This document shows positions 31,845 through 43,890 of a stretch of 64,000 nucleotides of DNA, piece after piece. The notes under the pieces are model-generated. The model was not told the DNA's origin and made no database searches. It saw nothing but the letters and a program-made list of their open reading frames with translations. Each line of letters opens with the position of its first letter. Positions within the stretch are counted from its first letter, which is position 1. The stretch covers positions 1-64,000 of the forward strand of contig JAKUCV010004222.1 in the NCBI GenBank assembly GCA_028386065.3, written 5' to 3'. This DNA is from Turnera subulata. Its lineage: Eukaryota; Streptophyta; Magnoliopsida; Malpighiales; Passifloraceae. The position numbers and the translations under genes are program-made.

Positions 31845-32747
31845 TGTTAACCTAGATAGGCCTGAGAGGGGGGGAGGGGGGGGGGGGGGGGGGGGGGGGG
31901 NNNNNNNNNNNNNNNNNNNNNNNNNNNNNNNNNNNNNNNNNNNNNNNNNNNNNNNNNNNNNNNNNNNNNNNNNNNNNNNNNNNNNNNNNNNNNNNNNNNN
32001 NNNNNNNNNNNNNNNNNNNNNNNNNNNNNNNNNNNNNNNNNNNNNNNNNNNNNNNNNNNNNNNNNNNNNNNNNNNNNNNNNNNNNNNGGGGGGGGGAGGG
32101 TGGGGTAGGAGTTGAGGAATCAGGCTACCCCTCAATCGCGGTTGGTTTCAAGTTTGGTTTCTGAAAAACCAAATGGTTTCTTTATAAACCACTCACCCAC
32201 TGAAAAGACAGTGATCACAAGTAGAGTTATAAGAGAGCAGAGGGAAGAGAGAATATGATACAGTGATTTTAGAGTGGTTCCCCCTCACCAGGTACTCCAC
32301 TACCTAAAGGACCCTCCTTTAGGATTTCAAACCCTCACTAACTTAGGCTTTTGAGGGATCAACCTCAACCTATTACAGAAACCAAGCTTTTGCAGGATAA
32401 GCTCTAACCTTTACAAGTTTTTTCCAGGCTAAACTCTAATCTTTACAAGTAACAAGCTTTTGCAGGCTCAGCTCAAACCTTTATAAGTTTTTCCAGGCTA
32501 AACTATAACCTTTCCCCAAATATAATCCTAGATTTAAGATCCCAGCAAAACTACACACTAGTCTTGCCTGAAACACTACCCTTTTAAACAACTTGTTGAA
32601 CAAGAATAAACTCAACTGCAAGCTCAAGAAATAACTAAGGTGTAAGCACAATTGCAGACTTCAAAGCGTTTTTCAAATTGGCTGGGATGCTTTTCCAAGA
32701 AGCATTCCTCTTCCTTATATAGAGCTTGAGCAAGTGGGAGTAGGTAG
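31845..32747 (-). repeat. element B 5' LTR, truncated, with assembly gap
   Basis: Begins tgttaacctag. The G tract at 31868-31900 runs straight into 187 N (31901-32087) and more G. LTR sequence then continues to gtaggtag at 32747, where family X sequence replaces it. The rest of the LTR (gaagctcttc... in A) does not reappear to the right. Confidence 0.88.
31901..32087. other. assembly gap (187 N) inside a poly-G tract
   Basis: Both flanks are poly-G and belong to the same LTR position as the N at 6230. The gap is therefore a homopolymer-induced break, and its true length is unknown. Glycine/proline ORFs read across it are artefacts. Confidence 0.95.
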
Positions 32748-34150
32748 TTGCTATTAGTATAATATGCCCAAAAGCCAGTCATGGATGATTATTTGTAGTC
32801 ATGTATACGTATTAAGGTTATTCCAATAAGTATCGTTTATGAGATAAATGCTTGCACATACTTATAACCCTAGAATATTTCATATTCTTAAATTGTCCCT
32901 AGTCGATTATTATTATGGATGGGTAGTAATAATAAACTAAGACTAGCGTATGTTGAGAATTGCATATGTGATATGAATTCTACATACGGGTACAAGTTGG
33001 AGAACTTGTGGACTTGACCGACCCACATAAGAACACTACTTGGAATGTTATATGTATGTCATTAGTGTTTCTTATAGATGTATTGTCCTCCGACCTAAGA
33101 TCGTCAAGGTATCCAACATATGAGTCATGTACTTTGATATTATTCCTAGTCATCCGTAACTGGGTGGACATAAGGGTAATCATTGGGTATATGACGAGTA
33201 TGTAGTGGGTTTTGATTGATCAAGACGGGATTCGTTCGACCCATATAACGGGTATATTATCATATGGTTTCTTGATAGAGTTGAACTGTTAAATGCATGG
33301 CCATGCTCGGATTGGGTGATATGATGATATCACGGGAATCCGTTTCATACAGTTAACTCGGGGATCAAGAAACATAGATTAAACATATACGAGATTGGCA
33401 TATTCCATGTCTCGTGTTTGATCTAGATAATGGGACAAAAGGACGATGACATGTTCCGAGGCATAGAGAATCAGTACTGATCTTGTCGTTCGGGTAGCAA
33501 TGATGTGTTGCTAGACGCCGCTCTTTGCTTATAATTGTAAAATGAGTTTTTACAATTATTTCCGGATGTTACAAGTGCCTACAGGGTCACACACATAGAA
33601 CCGTTGATTCGAGCAGGTGGTTGAACCGTGGTTGGACCATGGTTGGACCGGGTGTGGTTGGACCGTGGTTGGACCATGGTTGAATCAAGGTCGTTTTTGG
33701 GTGGTTGGTTTGCTAAATGTCAGCATAATTGAGCCCCTTTAAGTGCTATGATGAGTTGGTGTGTTTTGGCTTTTAGTGGATAACATGATTATGTGGATGC
33801 ATTATCATAATGCTACTTTTGGTCCACCATGTTTGCCATTAGGCCAAGGCTTTTGTTGAGTGGGTTTAGTGTGTAATGATCAGATCATTCCCTCCCCACT
33901 CTCATTTTTTGCTTCTGCAAATTCATAGAAAACACCACACACACCTCTTCTTCATTCTTTGTGAAAGAAAGAAGATAACCATACACACAAACACCACATA
34001 GTTGTTGCTCCCAGTTTACTCTTGCTAGCACATCAGTCCGGGGGAGCTCGAGGCTTGACTCGTGTGACGATTCCAAGCCGGTCACGGTTTGTGTGGATAC
34101 CGTAGAGGGGCGAGGCTTTTGTCTGGCTCTAACTGATTCGGTTACACAAG
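32748..34150 (+). mobile_element. family X LTR-like sequence joined to the copia element C
   Basis: Starts ttgctattagtataatatg exactly where the element B LTR stops. It includes the segment seen at 1-245 and an 11-bp repeat array (33626-33690), and ends in a leader-like stretch (cacacctcttcttcattctttgtg, then ggataccgtagagggg) just before the element C gag. It bears no visible similarity to the element C 3' LTR at 41769-43007, so it is either a truncated 5' LTR/leader of another element or a solo LTR. ORFs at 32980-33205 are not supported. Confidence 0.55.
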
Positions 34151-34154
34151 TTAG

Positions 34155-35682
34155 GTGAAAGATCTTAACAACATCAACAATGCACCCTTCTTCAATGGCC
34201 TCAACATTGATCAATGGAAGTTTTGCATGAAGACCTTTCTTGAAGGAAAGGATCTTGAGATGTGGGAAGTTGTAAATTCTTCTTACTCACGTCTAACTAA
34301 GGGAATGAAGACCTGGAGTGAAGCTGAAATGAAGAAAGCCAAACTAGATGCCCAAGCAAAGAATGCACTCCTTTGTGGCATCAGTCAAGCCGAATTTGAA
34401 AGAGTCAGATCATGTGAAACAAGTCAAAGAATCAAAGATGAATCGGCTGATGAGAGAGTTTGAGTTGTTTCAAATGTTGCCAGATGAAACCATACAAGAA
34501 CTTGACACAAGATTCACTATCTTGTGTAACAACTTGGCTTGTCTTGGCAAAATCATCACAAACAAGGAGAAGGTGACAAAAATTCTTCGATCTCTTCCCT
34601 CTGAATGGGAACCGAAGGTTACTGTTATTGAGGAAGCCAAAGACATGAAAACTCTCACTTACAATGATTTTATGGGAAGTCTCATTATTCATGGGTCAAA
34701 ATTTGAAGAAAAACCAAAAAGAAAGAAGGATATAGCTCTCAAGTCTTCACATGAGAGTGATTCTGAAAGTGACCCAGAAGTTGCCTTAATTACAAGGAAA
34801 TTTGTGAAGTTCATCAAAAGAAAAAATCTCAAGGATAGGAACTTCAGAGGTGTGAAGGTTGATGAATCAAAGAAAGAGCAACTTTTGTGCTATGGTTGCA
34901 ATCAACCCGGGCACATCAAGGCCGAATGTCCCAATATACGATAACCCAAGTTCAACAACTTCAAGAACAAGGGTAAGAAAGCAATGACTGCATGGGATGA
35001 GCTTGATTCTGATGATGAATCGGATGAAGAGGAATCGGAAAACCTTTGTCTTATGGCACAAGAAGAAAAAGAGGTAAATCATTCCAACTCATCTCGTTTT
35101 TTTTTTTATGAACTCCATGATGCATATGAAGAATTATATGAAAGTTTTAAAGCCATGGCTAAGTCAAACAAAGCATTGAAAAGGAAGGTTGAACTTTTAG
35201 AATCTAAAAATAAAGAGTGTATGGTAAAAAATGAAGAAATTGCTAAAAATCTGACCTTGTGCAATAATCGCTTTGAAGACGCCAAAGCGGATAGAGAAAC
35301 ACTTGCTAAGTCACAAAAGGTTCTTGCGCAACAACTTGATACATGTAAAGAAGAGAATATAAGACTTGCACATGAAAATGTGGATCTGAAAAAAACTGTG
35401 GGTTCTCTGAAAAGTATGCTTCAAAAGTTTGATCATGGTAGTAAAGGTTTAGATATGATTCTAAGTCAACAAAGACATACATTACAAAAGGTAGGTCTTG
35501 GAGCCACACACCACATTTTTGAAGCTAAGCCTAACTATGCCTCTAATACCCAAAAAACTAAAGCATATCATAGGACTGAATTTGTTAGGACTGCATCTAG
35601 CCATAACATCACTTGTCACTATTATAATAGACATGGACACAAAATCAAAATTGCATCTTTAGGAGAAAGAATTGTCCCATAA
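34155..35682 (+). pseudogene. element C gag
   Basis: First segment 34155-34440 has APFFNGLNIDQWKFCMKTFL, the copia Gag N-terminus, with no proper ATG context, so the true start is lost at the junction with family X. A frameshift near 34420 leads into 34348-34944: central domain (FTILCNNLACLGKIITNKEK, LRSLPSEWEPK) and a perfect first knuckle CYGCNQPGHIKAEC. A stop at 34942 precedes 34984-35682: an acidic stretch, a long coiled coil, and a second knuckle degraded to CHYYNRHGHKIKIA, with the second and last Cys gone. Same order as A and B, in the opposite orientation. Confidence 0.88.
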
Positions 35683-37263
35683 AGTTTATATGGGTACCTA
35701 AAGGTACCGAGATTAATTCACAAAGACCCAAGCATGTTTGGGTACCTAAAACATGACATTGCAACAGGTCAATGGGGATGAGTGGGTGCTCGATAGTGGG
35801 TGCTCAAGACATATGACGGATGATATGTCCAAGTTCTCATCCTTAAATCCGGAAGTAAAGGTTCTGTCACTTTTAGCGACAAATCGAAAGGAAAGGTATT
35901 GGGTATAGGTAATGTCGGTAAGGATCCAACCATTGAGCATGTGTTGTTAGTTCAAAATCTGAAATTCAATTTACTTAGCATAAGTTAGTTGTGTGACCGT
36001 GGATGCAAAATAATTTTTGAATCTAACAAATGCCTAGTAACTAACAATGACAACAACCAAACTTTGCTTGTTGGTAAAAGACAAGGAAACTTGTATTCTA
36101 CTAATATGGTTGATGTCTCTAATCCGGAAAACAAGTGTTTAAATATTAGAACAGAGACTGCTGAGCTTTGGCATAGACGATTGGGGCATGCACATCATGA
36201 GCTTATATCAAATCTTCAAAAAAAAGGAACCTGTAGGGGGACTACTCTTGCTGAAGTTTGAAAAAGAGTATGTCAAGCATGCCAATATGGAAAGCAGTTC
36301 AAAAGTTCATTCAAACAAAAGAAGTGCATCTCCACTAATAGACCACTTGAGCTATTACATCTAGATTTGTTTGGACCCATTATGGTGGTAAGTCTTGGAG
36401 GTAAGAGTTACACCTTCGTCATTGTTGATGACTATTCCCGTTTTACTTGGGTTATATTTCTTTCACAAAAAGATCATGCACTTTATGAGTTTGCCACTTT
36501 AGTAAGAAAACTTCAAAATGAAAAAGATTATAAAATAACAAAGATTAGGAGTGACCATGGTGGCGAATTTGATAACCTTGTGTTTAATCATTTTTGCAAA
36601 GAAAATGAAATTGAGCATACATTCTCGGCTCCTCGAACTCCTCAACAAAATGGGATAGTAGAGAGGAAGAACCGAACATTGCAAGAGATGGCAAGAACAA
36701 TGCTAAATGAACAATCATTGCCAACTTACTTTTGGGCTGAAGCCGTGCACACCGCATGCTATGTTCTAAATAGGGTAACCATTAGGTCACAACTTGAGAA
36801 AACACAATATGAGCTTTGGCATGATAGAAAGCCAAACATAAGCTACTTCAAAGTCTTTGGGTCAAAATGCTTCATATTAAATACCAAAGACCCACTTGGA
36901 AAATTTGATGCTAAATCTGATGGTGGTGTGCTCTTAGGATACTCAACTAGAAGTAAAGCTTATAGAGTTTACAACAAAAGAACACTTATAGTTGAGGAAT
37001 CAATACATATGGTCTTTGATGAAATTGAGTTAACTAACAATGTTGATTCTGTTGAGGATGTGTTCTGCCAGCAGCCTAGAGATATTATTGCTAGCACTCC
37101 TGAAAGGTGTGCTGAGATTGAAGAAGAGTTGCATGATGATACCGCAACTCAACATGAAACCAACACACAAGTAGTACCACATGTAATACCAGACAGTTCG
37201 GCATTGAAGGTGCAAAAAGGACTGTCAACCAGTGATATTATTGGAGATCCAACTAAAGAGTAA
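35683..37263 (+). pseudogene. element C protease and integrase
   Basis: Protease begins about 35780 with WVLDSGCSRHMTDD, the only SIRE-type copy here with an intact DSG context, but a frameshift follows near 35850 and there is a TAG at 35986. The zinc domain of integrase is at 36169-36290 (LWHRRLGHAH; KRVCQACQYGK), broken by a stop at 36259. The core domain is well kept at 36367-37263: FGPIMVVSLGGKS, IVDDYSRFTWV, IRSDHGGEFDNLVF and NGIVERKNRTLQ (second and third catalytic acids present), followed by the C-terminal [13 protein letters not shown]. The first catalytic Asp lies in LHLDLFGP just upstream of the frame start, still in frame. Confidence 0.9.
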
Positions 37264-38846
37264 CCACAAGATCCTCCTTGCACAATCTTAATTCCCATCA
37301 AGCTTTTCTCTCACAAATTGAGACCAAAAATGTCAATGATGCTATCAACGATGAAAATTGGGTGTTGGCTATGCAAGAAGAGCTCAATCAATTTGAGAAG
37401 AGTGATGTTTGGGAATTAGTTCCTAGACCCACCAATTATCCAATAATTGGAACTAAATGGGTATTTAGGAACAAATTAGATGAGGCTGGAAATGTGACAA
37501 GGAATAAGGCCAGGTTAGTAGCACAAGGCTATAACCAAGAAGAAGGAATTGACTTTGATGAAACCTTTGCACCGGTAGCTCGCTTAGAGTCAATCCGGAT
37601 GCTCCTTGCATATGCATCCTACAAATCCTTTAAACTCTACCAAATGGATGTGAAAAGTGCCTTTCAGAATGGTGTAATCATGGAAGAGGTGTATGTGGAG
37701 AAACTTGTCAGATTTGAGGATTATGAGCATCCAAAACATGTTTATAAGCTCAAAAAGGCTCTATATGGATTCAAATAAGCTCCAAGGACATGGTATGACA
37801 GGTTAAGTACATTTCTTCTCTCTCAAAACTTTGTTAGAGGTAAAGTTGATTGCACACTCTTTGTGAAACAACAAAAGGATGACTTAATTATTGTGCAAAT
37901 CTATATTGATGATATATTGTTTGGTGCTACTAATGATGCTCTATGTCAAGATTTTGAAAAATTAATGCATAGTGAATTTGAGATGAGCATGATGGGGGAA
38001 CTTAACTTCTTCCTTGGATTCCAAATCAAACAATATGATGATGGCATCTTCATTGGTCAAACTAAATATACAAAGGAGCTACTCAAACGCTTTGGCAAGT
38101 CAGACGCCAAAGTGAGCCCAACTCCTATGAGCACAACAACAAAGCTTGATAAAGATGAATCCGGTAAAGATGTGGACATTAAGAAATATAGAGGTATGAT
38201 TGGAAGTCTCCTCTGTCTTATTGCATCTAGACCTGATATTATGTTCAGTGTGTGCTTGTGTGCTCGTTTTCAAGCATGTCCTAAAGAATCTCATTTGAGC
38301 GCTATTAAAAGAAACTTTAAATATCTAAATGGAACACCCTCTCTAGGTCTTTGGTATCCCAAGATTGAATCATTTAATTTAATTGGATATTCTGATGCCG
38401 ACTTTGCTGGATGCATGCTTGATAGAAAGAGTACTAGTGGGACATGCCAATTCTTAGGAAATTCACTAGATTCTTGGTCTAGTAAGAAACAAAATTCAGT
38501 GGCTACATCAACAACCGAGGCAGAGTATGTGGCTGCAAGATCTTGTTGTGCATAACTTCTTTGGATGAAACAATCGTTACATGACTATGGTTTGAAATTT
38601 GACACTATACCAATCTTATGTGATAGTTCTAGTGCCATAAACTTGACTAAAAATCCTAGTCAACACTCAAGAACTAAACACATAGAAATAAGGCACCATT
38701 TTATTAGAGGTCATGTGCTTAAGAAAGATATAACACTTGATTTTGTCAGAATCGAGAGGCAGCTTGCAGATATATTCACTAAACCCTTGAAGGAAGAACA
38801 ATTTGCAAAAATTCGGTTAGAGCTAGGTATGTGTAATGCACCTTAA
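37264..38846 (+). pseudogene. element C reverse transcriptase and RNase H
   Basis: One frame interrupted by only two stops, both where Gln CAA has become TAA (37776-37778 and 38553-38555). [69 protein letters not shown] (YIDD where A and B have YVDD), FLGFQIKQ. RNase H: SDADFAGCMLDRKS, STSGTCQ, TEAEYVAA, then CDSSSAINLTKNP and the ADIFTKPL end at 38760-38846. The best preserved SIRE-type pol in the window; two C-to-T changes account for its main stops. Confidence 0.92.
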
Positions 38847-39345
38847 ATTCAAAGACTTCCAGGTATGTTTTTTGATTAATCTAAGCATAAAACATGCATT
38901 CAGAACACACACATATCACTTAGAAAATCTGAGCTATGATGAGCCTAAAAAGGATGGGCTAGAAGTCTACGCAACGTGGGTTAATGGTCAGAAAAGGAAT
39001 CTGGATGATTTGGCATCTCAGAGACCACTGTAGCAATGGAAGAAAGATATGGATTAAAATAATAAGCACGGGTCTGACAGTGTAAGTGGGTTAAAAAACG
39101 GCTACAGTAACTCTTGAACGGTGAGCCAGTTTGTCTGCCGATGATAATCGTTACCTACAGGTCTATTAGGTTGAGTGTTAGTGCAACAATAAAACTCCTT
39201 ATTAACCGTTAAACACAAAGATTAACCTAACTCCACTACTTAAAAGACTTACCTTATCCAACCTCACCTCAAACCGACTTTCTCGCCTTCACACCCAAAA
39301 TCAAAGCTAACCTCAATCAATCCTCTAAAGTTTCGATTACTAGAT
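38847..39345 (+). other. element C spacer between pol and third ORF
   Basis: Non-coding. Equivalent in place to 10319-11162 of A but without an obvious 12-bp array. Confidence 0.6.
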
Positions 39346-41283
39346 ATGGGAAGAGCAAAGATTTCCTCCAAACCTTCAAACACCGAGAATCTTATACCTC
39401 CTACCTCCTCAAAGAATTCCTCTACCAGAGTCACTAGAAGCTCAAAACCCCCTCCATCAACTCCATCTACAAGACCTCCAAATACTTTACCAAAACCTCC
39501 TAAAAAGCAAAAAAAACTCCTCTCCAAAGATGTCTTTCACACCTTCAAACCCATATGAACCAATCACTGACCAAGAGGCTGCAAAAACTCTTGCAAATAT
39601 TGCAGCCACCACAGATGAGTTCCTATCCCAGATTCGAATTCCTCACCACCTCACTGATCCTATTGAGTAGACAAAATTTCATGCTCTGAAGAGGAAATCG
39701 ATGATTGATCACTTTGTGAAGGAACTTGATCTCGAGAAGCAGGCCAAGGTACTTGAGCTTGTTCAAAAACAACCCTCACTCACTAACCTTCCTCCTCCTG
39801 ACAATCCATCCATTACCCAGAATATCTTTGAGGTTCCTCCTAACCCTACTCCTGAAAATCAACTAGAGAACCCTAGGAACTCATCTGAGAAAACTCTCTC
39901 AGATGATAACACTCCCTTATCCATCCAAAAGAGCCAAAACCACTACTACTAAGAAGTCCACTCGACCTGAAAAGCTTATGGCATCTGCGATGCCAAAGCG
40001 GACTCTAAGAGACAGCACTCGGGTGCAAAGGATGAAGACACATGTGTCCAGAAAGGGAAAAGAAAATGTGGTTTATGAGGTTCCTGAGTCGGAGGAAGAA
40101 GATGATGATGATGAAGTGATTCCGGATGTAACCCCTGAAGGAGTAACAGGGGATACACCTATGGTGCCTAAGGATGAAGATGAAGGATCTGAAGTGAAGA
40201 ATGCTACGAACCCCCGGTCAAGCATGTCAGCAAGTCAGGGAAACTCTCTAGGTCCAAAAAGAAGCCTAAAAAGATTATTCATGATGAGAGGAAGAGAAGG
40301 ATCCCACCGGAATCGTGGGCAGTACTTTCAAATTTCTAAAATCTGTTTCTGTCCACTTTGAGGATTTGATTGGGTTTGCTGTTGTAGAAATAGTAGAGAG
40401 GGCTCAACTTACCACACTTTCCACTCTTCAGGTATCTGCTTATGAATCCTTGGTTCAGGATTTCCACACAAAAATATTACCTAAGCATGATGATATTGGT
40501 AACGTTATTGGTCTTCAAAGCACAATTTGTGGGATCTCTGTCTTTGTCGATGCCAAATTGATTAGAAAGCTGCTACAATTGAAGAAAGGGTCTGTTAGGC
40601 ACTATAACACTACCTCTGGAAATCCTATTAATGTGCCCAACACACCTAGTGTTTCTGAGCAGAGGAAGTTGTTATTTGGACAGTCCACCAAGAAAGGTTC
40701 CTATCAGGATCTCTGTCCTGAGCATAGGTTGGTTCTTTATTCTATCACAAGAGTCTTAATTCCCCGTGGAGGACACCAGACCTTGCTCAAGACTAATGAC
40801 ATGTGGCTTCTGGGTTGTGTGCTGACGAATAGTCCTATTGACTATGGGTACATCATCTTTCACCATCTTTGTCTCTCAGCTGCTCGACCTTAAGGAAGCC
40901 TCATCACCCTGATTGCTCATCTCTTTGGTGCGATTCCCTCCAAAGCGCATCATCCAGTACTTGGTGACTCCATCTGCACTGCCACTCTTAGCAAAATGCA
41001 CCTAAAAAAGAATAAGCATGGAGTTTTCTATGTGGTTCAGCCGAGTGCCTCTAAAGATGCTCGCATTGAGGCTGTGACTGAGGAGAAAAAGGATGTGAAG
41101 GAAGAGCTGTATGAGCTTAAAGGTATGTTGAAGAAGATTATGGAAATGGGAAAAGCTCAACTGGATCTGTTGGTTGCCGAGAATGAGGTTGAGACAACCG
41201 TTGAAGGAGATGAGAATGACGATGGTAGTGTTGACGTCGAGTCCACTGATTCCTCGTCCGGCCAGAAATCTGCTAGTGTTTGA
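39346..41283 (+). pseudogene. element C third ORF (SIRE-type 3' ORF)
   Basis: Spread over several frames: 39346-39558 (basic, Ser/Pro/Lys-rich start, GRAKISSKPS...), 39701-39952, 39903-40361 (SRKGKENVVYEVPESEEEDDDDE, an acidic tract), 40315-40893 and 40996-41283. The 40315-40893 frame holds the globular part: FEDLIGFAVVEIVERAQLTT, LLFGQSTKKGSYQDLCPEHR and LVLYSITRVLIPRGGHQ. This aligns with SPQHRVLMYMITRVVLPR of element A and its B counterpart. The last frame is Lys/Glu-rich and may form a coiled coil. Collinearity in three elements on both strands shows it is a genuine third gene of this lineage. Function unknown; no signal or anchor sequence seen. Confidence 0.75.
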
Positions 41284-41768
41284 CTTCCACATGGCCATCC
41301 AAATCTGATGCTCACCTAGGATCATGCATGCTTGTTCTTTATCATTGCTGCTAGTTGTGGCATTTTCGATGCCAATATGTCTATCTATCTGCTGTTATTT
41401 GGTTGTTATCTTTATTATCTGTTGCTGTTGTTTCTGTTATGACTTCTTCAATGCCATTCTGTCTGCCCTTGTTGTGCTTTTTGTAATGCCAAAAGGGAGA
41501 GAGATTACTAGGTCGTAGGAGAGATTTAGGTTCGGGAGCATGTGGATCTGTGTTTTTTGACATGTTCATTCTCTTTTAATATAATGTGGCTTCAAAATTC
41601 TATATCTTCAATTTATTTTTCTGCTCTTTATGCTCTAACCATTTGAATGATGCATAAATTGGAAAAATATTTTAGATAGGGGGAGCATATGTTGAGGGGG
41701 AGCTTAGAATACACTAAATTCACATCTCCACATAGTTTAAGGTTTGTCATCATCAAAAAGGGGGAGAA
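41284..41768 (+). other. element C 3' untranslated and polypurine region
   Basis: Contains the lineage signature words gccaaaagggagag (41489), gataggggga (41675), ttgaggggga (41693) and the terminal tract aaaaagggggagaa at 41755-41768, preceded by tttgtcatcatc. No gene. Confidence 0.75.
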
Positions 41769-42920
41769 TGTGAATCGGTTGATGATTAGGAAGATGCTTA
41801 AGGATAATTAAGCATGCTTAGGGCTAATTAATTAAGGCTATTAACATAAGGCATATGGATTAAATTATGACATTGATTATACTATTATTATATACAATTT
41901 AATATGCCAATTATTATTATATGGTTAAATGCACTAACTAGGTTTTGATTATGACAAACCTATGTGTAGTATCTTGCGCTTTTAATCATCAATTGTAGCT
42001 CACAAAGATGGTCAAATCGTGATTAACATGTGGGAAGAAGTGTGAGTGGGATTGGAGGATGTGTTAGTGGAGTTGACATGTCGCTTTCAACAAAAAGCCA
42101 ACCATGTGACTTGATTTGTTTAATCCCTATGGGCATTGGTCAAACAACCTAAGGCACTACCATTTTTGGAATCTGAATCAATGAAAAGCCTACCTTAAAC
42201 AAATCAAATGTCAGCTGAATTCAAACTTCCTAGGACCAACCTAGGACTATGCTAAACAATGACATCAATGACAAAAAGCTGCAGACCGCTGGATCTCGTG
42301 CCAAAGTGAAAGGGACAATAGACATTATGAACGTTGACGCTCTGGCACCTCGAGAGACAAAACAACTGGATGGAATGGGACACATAACGGATCTTTTGAA
42401 TTCAAACCATCCAACTTGCATATATAAAGAGATGCTGAATCAAGGAGAACTTCAGAGCTGCTAAACCGAGTTTCAAAATTCAAGCAAACACAGTTGCACT
42501 TGCAGTTCTCAATCAACCAAAGAGAAAGAGAGAAAAACTTTTCTTAGTTCATACATTGAGAGAAAATATTTGAAGGGAAAAGTTGTAGTACTTAATTGTA
42601 CACTTTGTATCAGTGGGTTTGTGTAAGACAAAGCTTGGGAAAGCTTTGTAGTGAGTGTGTGAGGTTAGAGTTGAGCCTAAAGAAAAACTTGTACTAAGGG
42701 TTATTGGTTGAACCCGTGAAAAACCATAATAGAATGTGTTAGAAATCTCAAGGGGGGATCCTTGAGTAGTGGAGGCAGTCCTGTGTGGGAAACCACTATA
42801 AATACTGTGTCCAAATTGTGTCTAACCTTTCCTCTTAGCATTTCAATTAGTGTGTTCATTAGTAGTCCTAAACACAAAATCCAGAGATTAAAATGAAAAG
42901 GCTAATTCACAACCGCCCCC

Positions 42921-42987
<67 letters not shown>

Positions 42988-43007
42988 TTGCCACTTTTGG
43001 GGCAACA
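41769..43007 (+). repeat. element C 3' LTR
   Basis: Starts tgtgaatcggttgatg immediately after the polypurine tract and ends cttttggggcaaca, about 1239 bp, TG...CA. A pure C tract of 66 bases sits 20 bp before the end, the same relative position as the G/C tracts in A, B and the TR-GAG LTRs. The matching 5' LTR is not in the window. Confidence 0.7.
42922..42987 (+). repeat. 66-bp poly-C homopolymer
   Basis: Uninterrupted C from 42922 to 42987. Together with the preceding ccgccccca it forms the U5-end tract of the element C LTR. Confidence 0.95.
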
Positions 43008-43890
43008 GAGTTAATGTATTTTTTTATGGCTAATTTAGCTAGTCGATCCGTAGTATAAAATATTATTATGTGAATGATAATAGGCAAAGTCTTCGTAAAT
43101 ACAAGACCTCATGTCCTCATCCCAAAAAGTTTGTTTGCTAGCTAATAGGTCGACAATTCCAAGTTATCCTCTAAAAAATTATTTTAAAAGATTGTGCTTG
43201 CTAGCTAATTTAACAGGTCTTTCTACTAATAATCAATCAACCATTGATAGGTCGACCTGTGAATTTGGCAGGTCGACCTCTACGCAATAAAAAAAAAATT
43301 GTATTTACTAACTAATAAGTTGACCTGTTAATTTAAACGTATTGACCTACTAATAATTATTTAGTTGATAGGGACCTGTGATTTTAATGGGTTGACCCAT
43401 TAATAACTATTAGGTCGAGCTCCTAGAATGAATGGATCTACCCAACTCTTAATAAGTTATAAATTTAAATTTTCAATTGAAATAGAAATAGAAATATTCT
43501 TAACTGGGAAATTATTTATTATTCTTTGAATTCTTCAAATTAATATTACATAAAATTTAATTAATAAAAAATAATTATGGTGAGTACCATACTCATGGAG
43601 CACCATAGAATGACCCAAATAATAAGTATTTACAATCAAATTCTCCTGATCCTCTACAAACTTCTCATTAAATTAGTTGGCTCCTTCTTATCAGACTCAA
43701 ACTCTCACCATTCCTTAAAAAATTAATCTCATTGATCCACTTATGCAGTTGTCTTGCTGAGTGGGTTAATTCTAACAGGTCTCTAGATTAGTCAACTTAA
43801 TAGATTGAGCTGGATAATGGAAGTAGAAAACGAAAAAGGTACAAATGGTACACGATTGAGCTTCCCTCAATTTCCTGCCTCTTGTACGTT
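43008..43890. other. AT-rich intergenic DNA with degenerate ggtcgacct repeats
   Basis: No gene. Between 43140 and 43430 the word ggtcgacct (or gttgacct) recurs with taat/ttaa spacers: 43149, 43249, 43273, 43319, 43352, 43391 and 43411. This looks like a decayed tandem array. Confidence 0.5.

Larger units (their letters stand above)
22193..32747 (-). mobile_element. element B: SIRE/Maximus-type Ty1/copia, degenerate sister of A
   Basis: Same organisation and orientation as A: 5' LTR (31845-32747, truncated and gapped), primer site, gag, pol, 12-bp array, third ORF, polypurine blocks, 3' LTR (22193-23408). It lacks the TR-GAG insertion but has its own ~460-bp deletion in RT/RNase H at about 27488. 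It shares at least three stop codons with A. Confidence 0.9.

Noticed and set aside
31800..32135. poly-Gly/poly-Pro ORFs across the gap
   Set aside because: Artefacts of a G homopolymer and 187 N.
39346..41283. retroviral envelope gene
   Set aside because: No signal peptide, transmembrane segment or cleavage-type motif can be seen; only position after pol is env-like.
42902..43087. poly-Gly ORF
   Set aside because: Reads the 66-bp C homopolymer on the opposite strand.
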